DNA of 64,000 bases from NCBI RefSeq assembly GCF_902806685.2, contig NC_048539.1, positions 9,126,501-9,190,500 on the forward strand. The letters are read 5' to 3'. The notes below the pieces were generated by a model. The model was not told where the DNA came from and did not search any database. It saw nothing but the letters and a program-made list of their open reading frames with translations. The stretch is from Maniola hyperantus. Lineage: Eukaryota; Arthropoda; Insecta; Lepidoptera; Nymphalidae. Made by a program: the position numbers and the translations under genes. Position 1 is the first letter of the stretch, and each line of letters opens with the position of its first letter. This document shows, one piece after another, positions 56,621 to 64,000 of the stretch.

Positions 56621-56874
56621 GATAACTCTGTTTAAATAAATAACGCATTTTGTAAATATAATATAAGTATATTGGAGTGAATTATGTGCCAAATAAAATA
56701 AGATAAGTAAATTTATATAAAAATTGTTAAGTGAATACCTACCTATAGCTAGTAGCTTCTAATAGACAAATATTATTTGAAGAAATCTTTAGTTGATTGT
56801 AGGATAGTGTTTTGCATTTTGTCTGTAAATTATTTTAACGTCAGCGCTGTATTGTATTATTTTGCTATTATTAG

Positions 56875-57180
56875 GGTTTCGTACCTCAAAAGGAAAAAGG
56901 AACCCTTATAGGATCATTTTGTTGTCTGTCTGTCGTGTCTGTCAAGTAAAGCTATAGGGTACTTCCCGTTGACCTAGAATCATGAAAGACAGGTCTTACA
57001 GCACAAGTAAAGGAAAACATCCGAAAACCGTGAATTTATGGTTACATCACAATTTTTTTTTAATCAAAATGTGTCCACGAAAAAATTAATTTACTAAATC
57101 TAATGTTCTATATAAAAGAGTTAGCAATATGATGATACGGAAACCTTCGTACGCGAGTCCAACTCGCACTTGACCGGTTT
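56875..57180 (+). repeat. GTTCCGTACC-type repeat, shortened
   Basis: AGGGTTTCGTACCTCAAAAG, AACCCTTATAGGATCATTTT, GTTGACCTAGAATCATGAAA and CCAACTCGCACTTGACCGGT. Internally deleted relative to the 10895 copy. Confidence 0.7.
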
Positions 57181-57221
57181 TATTATAAAGTATCAAAGGC
57201 ATGAAACGCCATGTTAATACT

Positions 57222-58047
57222 GCCCCCCGATTGTGTAAGAAAACCGTATTCATCGTCATCGTAATCGTCAAAAAATTCTACCCTTTGATTGGTTGATTCC
57301 CTGTTTACATTTTTTACAACCAATCAAAGGGCAGAATTGGTTGACGATTACGACAACGATGAATACGTTTTTATTACACAACTAGCTTATGCCCGCGACT
57401 TCGTCCGCGTGGACTACACAAATTTCGAACCCCTATATTAGGGGTTGAATTTTCAAAAATCCTTTCTTAGTGGATGTCTACGTCACAATAGCTATCTGCA
57501 TGCCAAATTTCAGCCCGATCAGTCCAGTAGTTTGAGCTGTGCCTTGATAGATCAGTCAGTCAGTCAGTCACCTTTTCGTTTTTATATAATACTAGCTTAT
57601 GCTCGCGACTTCGTCCGCGCGGACTACACAAATTTCAAAACCCTATTTCACCCCCTTAGGGGTTGAATTTTCAAAAATCCTTTCTTAGCGGATGCCTACA
57701 TCATAATAGCTATCTGCATGCCAAATTTCAGCCCGATCCGTCCAGTAGTTTGAGCTATGCGTTGATAGATCAGTCAGTCAGTCAGTCAGTCAGTCAGTCA
57801 CCTTTTCCTTTTATATATTTAGACTAGCTGATGCCCGCGTGGATTTACGTTTTTAACAATCCTGTGGGAACTCTTCAATTTTCCGGGATAAAAAGTAGCC
57901 TATGTCCTTCCCCGGGATGCAAGCTATCTCTGTACCAAATTTCGTCAAAATCGGTTGAACGGTTGAGCCGTGAAAAGCTAGCAGACAGACAGACAGACAG
58001 ACACACTTTCGCATTTATAATATTAGTATGGCTTTAGATTGGGGGGC
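57222..58047. mobile_element. MITE family D split by a Helitron array
   Basis: The left part (57222-57381) starts GCCCCCCGATTGTGTAAGAA and runs to TTTTTATTACACAA. Its missing right end, TTGGGGGGC, reappears at 58039-58047, after the Helitron array. CTG flanks both outer ends of the C/G runs, a candidate 3-bp target duplication. The intact relative at 20513-20632 shows the uninterrupted join (ACACAATTGGGGGGC). Confidence 0.85.
57382..58038 (-). mobile_element. Three head-to-tail Helitron-like units
   Basis: Units at 57382-57590, 57592-57833 and 57834-58038. Each begins (plus-strand left) with CTAGCTKATGC. The first two belong to the CCTTAGGGGTTGAATTTTC family with CAGTCAGTCAG runs. The third is Lep1-like, with a (CAGA)n run and TTTATAATATTAGTATGG, ending GA (5' TC on the minus strand). 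The third unit has lost 12 nt of its terminal hairpin (GATGCCCGCGTGGATTT). The array interrupts a MITE exactly between A and T. Confidence 0.82.
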
Positions 58048-58487
58048 TGATCGCACATTACAGCCCAGCCAAGCCGCACGTGGCTAATTTTTAATTGAAT
58101 TCGACACTCGTCCCATAAAGTGCAGGTGATCCGTGAGATATCTTTATAGGAAGGGACATCGCTCACGGCGACCTTTTGTAGCGAATCTTAAGGGCGTCCT
58201 TAACGGTCGCATCAAGCAGCTTGATCAAGCAAACGGCACTTTTCTCATATCTTGAACACTGTCCGATGTCGCGTCAAGCAAAAATATAACATCGCATTAA
58301 TCACCGTCAACCGCGTAAATGCTTTACTCAAGCATCAAGTAAACTTTGCAAACGGTCAAAATGTTTGGCTCAAGCAAAAACCTACGTGCTTGACTATCTC
58401 GGAAGCTCTTAACGCTTTCTCTATAGTGACTTCGATCAATGCGATTTTTATAACCGTGGAGAAATCAAAGACGATTTGAATAATTAA
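58048..58487. other. Spacer with AGCATCAAGCAA-type sequence
   Basis: Several TCAAGCA variants (GCATCAAGCAGCTTGATCAA, GCGTCAAGCAAAAATATA, CTCAAGCATCAAGTAAAC). Looks like repeat-derived DNA of unknown type. No gene. Confidence 0.4.
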
Positions 58488-58853
58488 GAATGAGGAGGTT
58501 TCCAGGCAACGTTCGAGAAAATTTTCATAGATGGCGCTGAATATATTACCACCACTAAAGACGAAAAATAATACCTATATCTATATCATAATTATATAAT
58601 TTAAATCGGATGCGAAATTAATTAATTACTTCTATTATAGTTCACATATTTTGTGGGGAAGAAACGTAAGGAAAATTGCAGTGCACGCTAGCTCTTACTC
58701 TTCATCTATATCATTGATTGACACGACCTAAACATTAAAGCATAGATCATATAGATATAGGTATTATTTTTCCTCTATCGTGGCGACCTATGCGAAATAT
58801 TCAAGAGACATCTATGAAAATTTTATTGAAGCTGTCCCTGAAACTTCCTCATT
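58488..58853. mobile_element. MITE with ~100-bp imperfect terminal inverted repeats
   Basis: Left: AATGAGGAGGTTTCCAGGCA, AAAATTTTCATAGATGGCGC, GAAAAATAATACCTATATCT. Right, in complement: AATGAGGAAGTTTCAGGGAC, AAAATTTTCATAGATGTCTC, GAAAAATAATACCTATATCT. The inner blocks are better conserved than the ends. Confidence 0.8.
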
Positions 58854-59176
58854 AAGCTTGCAAGTTGCAATATTTTACATAGGTACGAAATAGCTATTTA
58901 AAATGTATTGAAATGAGACGATGTACAACTGCAGGGTAACTCTACAGTGGAAATGTATTTAATTTTGCTTTTAGGTTAAAGCTACTTTTGAGAAAACGCA
59001 TGACAACTTGTAAATTAAGTTTTTAAAAGCAATACGATAGAATAAGTATAAAGGATGTTTTGGAAAATAATAATAATTACTATGTGCTTATTTACATTTT
59101 TTATTTACACTTGTCCTATAGCATACATAAAAAATTAACTTTATACAATTTATAGATCTATCTACTTGTACCTTAA

Positions 59177-59397
59177 TCCATACTAATATTATAAATGCGA
59201 AAGTGTGTCTGTCTGTCTGTCTGTCTGCTAGCTTTTCACGGCTCAACAGTTCAACCGATTTTGACGAAATTTGGTACAAATATAGCTTGCAGCCCGCGGA
59301 AGGACATAGGCTACTTTTTATCCCGGAAAAATTAAGAGTTCCCACAGGACTTTTAAAAACCTAAGTCCACGCGGACGAAGTCGCGGGCATCATCTAG
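59177..59397 (+). mobile_element. Lep1-like Helitron copy (221 bp)
   Basis: TCCATACTAATATTATAAAT at the 5' end, a (TCTG)n run, and ACGCGGACGAAGTCGCGGGC then ATCATCTAG at the 3' end. All Helitron hallmarks are present. Close in sequence and size to 27910-28129. Confidence 0.85.
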
Positions 59398-59478
59398 TCT
59401 TAAATATTATGATCGTTAATCCAACTGCGCAGTATCTAAAAAAGAGATACAAACTTAACATAATATTATTATGAATAG

Positions 59479-59731
59479 TAAGGGCCTGCGCGCGCTAGAG
59501 GATTTTTTTAATTAATTGAATTTAATATTTATCTAATCGAAATAAGACATATATTTTAATGCGACGTTATTAATTAAACAACGCAACGGTGCTCCAGAGA
59601 AAACTGCGCTGCGATGCTCCGAGGTCAATCACCGAGCTTTGAAATGTATACCTTATTTCGATTGGATAGATATTAAATTCAATTGATTTAAAAATCCTCC
59701 GCCGTCCCGTCCTCCAGTGAACGCAGGCCAT
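59479..59731. mobile_element. MITE with inverted GGCCTGCG ... ATCGAAATAAG arms
   Basis: Left: TAAGGGCCTGCGCGCGCTAG, AATTGAATTTAATATTTATC, TAATCGAAATAAG. The right arm is the complement of GTTATGGCCTGCGTTCACTG, AATTGAATTTAATATCTATC, CAATCGAAATAAG. Middle ~120 bp unique. Confidence 0.75.
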
Positions 59732-59835
59732 AACATGTGCCTTGGAAAAATATCCATATTATTCATAAAATAGTCATCAATTTTAAGACTATTTTTAAAA
59801 ATCCAAATATACATTTGAAAATGGCTATATCTTTA

Positions 59836-60053
59836 AACTACCTTATGCTCGCGACTTTATCCGCGTGGACTACACAAATTTCAAACCCCTATTTCACCCC
59901 CTTAGGGGTTGAATTTTCAAAAATCCTTTCTTAGCGGATGCCTACGTCATAATAGCTATCTGCATGCCAAAAGCAAGATCCGTCCAGTAGTTTGATCTGT
60001 GCATTGATAGATCAGTCAGTCAGTCACCTTTTCATTTTATATACCTATTTAGA
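59836..60053 (-). mobile_element. Helitron-like element, CCTTAGGGGTTGAATTTTC family
   Basis: CTTATGCTCGCGACTTTATC, CCCCCTTAGGGGTTGAATTT, a CAGTCAGTCA run and TTTATATACCTATTTAGA. The CTAG end is altered (CTAC). Confidence 0.7.
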
Positions 60054-60150
60054 TTAAGATTCGTCCTAAGCTGATCGCACTAAAAAGTAATGAAATTGAA
60101 AAACGCGTGCGGAATTTTTCAATAGATTTCAATACGATACATTGCAGAGG

Positions 60151-60282
60151 TATAGTACGCGACAGGTTGAAATGGCAATCGGGGAGGGAAGCCCCGCACA
60201 CTCGCACAGCCCCCGCGCTAATCCGGTGCGGGCGAGCGCGGGTTTGCCACCCGATTGCCATCTCGGCCTGTCGCAGACTATA
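60151..60282. mobile_element. Hairpin MITE family A, copy 7
   Basis: TATAGTACGCGACAGGTTGA at the left; GATTGCCATCTCGGCCTGTC and GCAGACTATA at the right. Flanking bases suggest the TATA itself is part of, or the target of, the element. Confidence 0.85.
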
Positions 60283-60379
60283 TTTCGCGCTCTTTATAAT
60301 TTTCTAGAGATGCAACGGGATTGCTAAAAACTTAAATACACGCGGACACGATTACAAGCGATAATATCTTAGTTAGTTT

Positions 60380-60627
60380 CGGTAGGTCAGGGGTTCGATC
60401 CCGGGCACGCACCTCTAACTTTCCGGAGATATGTGCGCTTCAACGGTGAAAGAAAATATCGTGAGCAAACCTGCATGCCTGAGCATTCTCCGTAATGTTT
60501 TCAAATGTGTGTGAAGTCTGGCAATTCGCCCTAAGCCAGCGGCCCTGACGGACTATGGCCTAGACCCTTCTCATTCTGAGAGGAGACCCGTGCTTAGTAG
60601 TGGACCGGTGATAGGTTGATTATGATG
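60380..60627 (+). mobile_element. tRNA-derived SINE, 5'-truncated
   Basis: Starts within the head (GGTAGGTCAGGGGTTCGATC) and keeps the body to GGTGATAGGTTGATTATGAT. A Helitron CTAG-end fragment (ACGAAGTCGCGGGCATCATC then TAG) follows at 60633-60660. Confidence 0.75.
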
Positions 60628-60690
60628 GCACGCAGACGAAGTCGCGGGCATCATCTAGTGTTTATATATTTTACGCAGTCGGTAAGTCAC

Positions 60691-63265
60691 TCAGTTAGCA
60701 CACTGTTTTAGTTTTTTATTGATAACTTGCGTATCGGCCTTGCCTCCGTCCAGCCTGTTCCATATTCCGTCCCCACTGAAATGATATTTCTTCTCTATCT
60801 CGTACAAGACCAGGCTTAATATCTGCCTGTCTGTCAGTATTCGACAGTTTATGTTATTATATGTGGCATCGAGTTCGATTTGACTGGATTCGTTAGGAGA
60901 CATATCTCCTTTACGGAGTTTCAGTAAAAAGTTTACATATTGCTCTAACTCCAACCTGAAATAAAGTTTTAACATAGTAAGTACCTACTACTATATAGTC
61001 CGCGACATGTTGAGGTGGCAATCGGGGTATGAGGCGGGGGAACGCCCCACATAGCCGCACGTCACCCGCGCTCGCCCGCACCGGGTTAGCGCGGGGGCTG
61101 TGCGGGTGTGCGGGGCGTTCCCTCCCCGATTGCCATCTCAACGTGTCGCTTACTATACGTATCTAAGTACAGTACGCGGCAGAAAATGATGCACATCGGC
61201 CTTTAGAATGACATTTCGGCGTTGTATAGCGTTGTCTCTGTCAGTCATAGCTATAATATGGACGTTTTGTCGGTCTCTAAAAATCTCCTTCTAAAGGTCG
61301 ATGTACATTATTTAGCCTATAAGGGACACTTGGTTGTCGTCAGGCGGGCGATCAGTGGCCCTACCGCGGTTGTTTGACAGCTACAATGTCACGATCGCAA
61401 TCATCTCTGATTGGTTAATGCTCGCTCACTATTGGCCACAATGCATTGTTACAACAAGAATCGCACAAATTCAGCCAATCAGAACAATTGAGATTGTAAT
61501 AATGATTGATGCAGGTTTTAGACAATCGCCCTGCAGTTCTACATTAAATTCTATATATCAATTACTAGTAAATATATTAACAGTAGGTATATCTAATTTA
61601 ATCACCATGGCAGATTTTTTCGAATAAGGTCGGACCATTTAGGTAATATGACTGTATTATTACATATTATAGAGTGGTTATAATAACTAGCAGAAGTTCA
61701 AAGACCAGACAGATGGTTCATTATATTTTATCTATAGTCTATACTAATATTATAAAGAGGAAAGATTCGTTTCTTTGTAATCGTTATAATAACCTCTGAA
61801 ACTAATGAACCGATTTTAAATAATTCTTTTACTAATAGAAAGTTACTTTATTCGGAAGTAATTCACCCGAAAGAAGTCGGGCAGATAAGCTGGTTTTTAT
61901 TTGTAAGTAGTTTATTTAGTGCGTATCACTTGTCTGTGACGACGGACAAAACTCCGTCCTGTTTTACTACGGTTTTTCGACGTACCGCGTATCTACATCG
62001 CATCGTGTGCGGTTGCGGATGCAGTTCTAAGAGATAAATTTTTGTCCTTCGCGGACAATAGTCGGTCGTCTGCGTAGGCACTTAACTGCATCAATTTCAA
62101 CGGATCAATAGTTAATGAACGGATTGAAATTCGTAAGGTCGACAGCTCAAACCCCGCTCGTTGCACAATTGGCGTACCAAATTTTAGCGCATTGGAAGAG
62201 AAAAGATTTTTTTTTCTTAAAGCACTTTATCAAAATCTGACCAAACAGAAAATGATATTTCTGTATTAAAATTATTAACACTTTTAAAATAATTCGTATT
62301 ATCATACAAATATGTAATAATAGCTACTTACACAGGATATAACAGTATCTGGCAGTTATCGAATATAACATCGTCATCGAACTGTTTCTTCAACAAATGT
62401 ATGTTCTCTCCTATAGCATTCAACGCTGTGTGTAGCCAATACTTGTGCCTTTTTAGTTTGTCCAAAACAGATTTATTAGATATCCCTCGTGCGTGAAGGG
62501 AAGTACTAATTAATATTGCAATATCTTTACTGCAAACTTTGTCCCCAAAACTACTTATGTACCTATAAAAAATGCCCGTACAATACAAAATATTAAAGTG
62601 CAGAAACACTACTAACGATTTTAGACTTATTTCATCGTTTAACCACAGAACACTTAATGTATCTTCCAGGTACAGAAGGATTGTTCAGCGGACATTTCAA
62701 AAATTAATAACTCTTTGTTACAAAGCAATACAGTGCAATTCAGCTCGCACAGCGCTGCAGTCTACCATTTAAACGCCTTTTACTATCGCGTAAACTCTCA
62801 TCTGTATTGTCTCTCTCTCTCTCTCGCTCCTCTCTTTCTCTTTCTCCATTCTTTCTCTCCAGGCTAGAGCCGTCGAAGCGCACCGCCCCGCAGTCATTAC
62901 GGCCATGACCATGTGAGACCTGCCTGATTAAACCTAGGCTAGTGCGCGAAGTGAATAAAAATCAGACACAGTATTGTGTAGTATAAAGGAAATGTTTATT
63001 TATTATAAATGTTTATTAAAGCAAACCTTTATTTTTCATCAACTGAGGTATAAAAAGTAAAAATTACAACGTAGAATACGAAAAAAAGAAAAATGTGGGG
63101 AAGTGGGCTTGTCTGTCAGTTGAAACATTTTAAGATAAATACTTACGTGTTAAACAATTTGTTTGAGGAAACTAAATGGTTGAGACTATAGCACTGTTTC
63201 TTGGCTGCTCGGATCTTGTTCAGGCGATTCATCATTTTGCGTTCATGCACAACCATGTAAAGGAC
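60691..63265 (-). CDS. Unrecognised protein, last three exons (5' incomplete)
   Basis: Minus-strand exons 63265-63147, 62562-62332 and 60955-60691 have GT-AG borders and agreeing phases, ending in TGA; 204 residues visible. The protein starts inside a basic helical stretch (VHERKMMNRLNKIRAAKKQC), then SSFGDKVCSKDIAILISTSL, KLKRHKYWLHTALNAIGENI, FDDDVIFDNCQILLYPV and LELEQYVNFLLKLRKGDMSP, with a final HFSGDGIWNRLDGGKADTQ. It is mostly alpha-helical by composition, with no signal peptide or membrane segment. I do not recognise the family. A basic helical nucleolar protein of NEPRO type is a weak guess only. Earlier exons lie beyond 63265 or outside the window. Intron 2 (1.4 kb) holds three MITEs. 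An intact frame with good splice sites argues for a real gene. Confidence 0.62.
60994..61157. mobile_element. Hairpin MITE family A, copy 8
   Basis: TATAGTCCGCGACATGTTGA at the left; GATTGCCATCTCAACGTGTC and GCTTACTATA at the right. It lies just upstream of the last exon of the minus-strand gene. Confidence 0.85.
61169..61317. mobile_element. MITE family B, copy 3
   Basis: ACAGTACGCGGCAGAAAATG and ATGCACATCGGCCTTTAGAA at the left; TTCTAAAGGTCGATGTACAT and TATTTAGCC at the right. Starts 12 bp after the preceding hairpin MITE. Confidence 0.8.
61353..61534 (+). mobile_element. MITE family E, left-truncated subfamily, copy 2
   Basis: CAGTGGCCCTACCGCGGTTG ... GATGCAGGTTTTAGACAATC, then GCCCTGCAG. 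Almost identical to 20797-20977, including the same non-canonical left end. Confidence 0.8.
61740..61900 (+). mobile_element. Helitron-like fragment, third family
   Basis: TCTATACTAATATTATAAAG, GAAAGATTCGTTTCTTTGTA, ATGAACCGATTTTAAATAAT and AAGAAGTCGGGCAGATAAGC. The CTAG end is degenerate. Confidence 0.55.
62790..62860. repeat. CT-rich microsatellite
   Basis: TGTCTCTCTCTCTCTCTCTC followed by imperfect CTTTCTCTTTCTCC. Low complexity, in intron 1 of the minus-strand gene. Confidence 0.9.
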
Positions 63266-63298
63266 CTGCAGAATAAATTGAAATTAAATATAATTTAA

Positions 63299-63500
63299 CT
63301 AGCGCGACTTCGTCCGCGTGGATTTAGGTTTTTTTTTAATCCAGTGGAGACTTTTTGATTTTCCGTGATAAAAAGAAGCCTACGCCAGGTCTTTATTTAT
63401 TTCTCTTTATTTACATATACAAAAAATCACGCCAATCCGTTGCTCTGTTGCGACGTGATTGAAGGACAAACCTACATACTTTTGCATTTATAATATTACA
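63299..63500 (-). mobile_element. Lep1-like Helitron copy
   Basis: CTAGCGCGACTTCGTCCGCG at the CTAG end (the GATGCCC motif is lost), TTCCGTGATAAAAAGAAGCC, GTTGCGACGTGATTGAAGGA and TTTTGCATTTATAATATTAC. It lies ~30 bp upstream of the first visible exon of the minus-strand gene. Confidence 0.7.
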
Positions 63501-63679
63501 AGTGAAAGTACTGACAAGGCTAACATAACCAGGGGTTTATATGTCCTACTTATGGACAATGTTAAACTAACCAGCTTGTTGGAAAGCCTAGAGACGAAAG
63601 CTCTCTTTGTTTGTTCTTTCAAACTTTATAAGAGTATTCTGACTTCTGAAAAGCTGTTACGCCTTATTTCACTCTTTTT

Positions 63680-64000
63680 TCTATAACCGCATCGTACGCC
63701 ACCGTAAGCGATTTCACTCTCAACACCTGGTTGCTTGATGTACTTCGACTACCTGTTGTGCCAGATATTTTTTCCACGTACATGCAAACTATGGAACCAG
63801 CTCCCTTCGGCGGTGCCCAATAGATTCTGGGGTTACCCCAACATGGGGTTATTCTAGGGGAGAGTCTAGGAAGAACCAACAAATTCCTGAAAAGTCGACA
63901 GCGCATTGGCGGTTCCTCTGGTGCTGCAAATGTTTATGGACGGCGGTAATCATTTAACATCAGATGAAGCGCTTGATCGTTTGCTCGTTATTTATATATA
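63680..64000 (+). pseudogene. Non-LTR retroelement C-terminal relic
   Basis: Broken frames on the plus strand read TCKLWNQLPSAVPNRFWGYP, NMGLF, then three stops within ~15 codons, then KVDSALAVPLVLQMFMDGGN and HLTSDEALDRLLVIYI. This is the LWNxLP C-terminal region of many lepidopteran LINE proteins. It is inactive and continues past the window edge. Confidence 0.65.

Noticed and set aside
57540..57830. CAGTCAGTCAGT and similar runs as CRISPR-like repeats
   Set aside because: They are 4-bp microsatellites inside Helitron-like elements, with no spacers, in a eukaryotic genome.
63459..63686. 75-codon plus-strand frame near the right edge as a gene
   Set aside because: Its start is the end of a Helitron copy, and it shows no domain or splice support.

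Overview
The window looks like a moth or butterfly nuclear genome (Lepidoptera). It is AT-rich, with short exons split by GT-AG introns and dense small transposons. The transposon set is typical of Lepidoptera: Lep1-like Helitron fragments ending in CTAG, a tRNA-derived SINE with a GTTCGATCCC box, a GTTCCGTACC-type repeat, hairpin MITEs and 5'-truncated non-LTR retrotransposons. This assignment rests on pattern recognition, since no database search was possible.

Layout. (1) 1.3-16.5 kb, + strand: two tandem ZAD zinc-finger genes with the same three-exon structure. The upstream copy has lost its last ~240 codons behind a frameshift. The downstream copy is full length, and its introns are packed with retrotransposon debris. 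(2) 20.3-25.4 kb, - strand: a complete seven-exon BCS1 mitochondrial AAA-ATPase, whose joined exons give 421 residues. (3) 25.4-28.8 kb: a duplicated non-coding segment, a MITE, a Helitron fragment and a SINE. (4) 28.9-42.8 kb, + strand: a 14-exon gene that I assembled by splice phase. It encodes a ~1,069-residue single-pass membrane protein with CUB-like ectodomain sequence, a basic RNRKKRQ site, one LDL-receptor class A module, one membrane helix and a ~330-residue cytoplasmic tail. (5) 42.8-49.5 kb: a repeat-rich spacer. (6) 49.8-55.4 kb, + strand: a three-exon paired-like homeobox gene that I read as repo (reversed polarity), the glial master regulator, with a GC-rich promoter region and a perfect 19-bp hairpin one base after its stop codon. 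(7) 55.5-60.7 kb: a repeat field that includes a three-unit head-to-tail Helitron array sitting inside a MITE. (8) 60.7-63.3 kb, - strand: the last three exons of an unrecognised gene whose 5' end lies outside the window or was not found. (9) 63.7-64 kb: the decayed C-terminus of a retroelement.

The host genes do not form a pathway. BCS1 acts in respiratory complex III assembly, repo in glial transcription, the ZAD proteins probably in DNA binding, and the CUB/LDLa protein at the cell surface. I see no obvious new system. The most unusual items are the reconstructed CUB/LDLa receptor-like gene, the diverging ZAD pair, two perfect 19-bp snap-back sequences next to coding exons, and nested transposon insertions whose original target can still be read.
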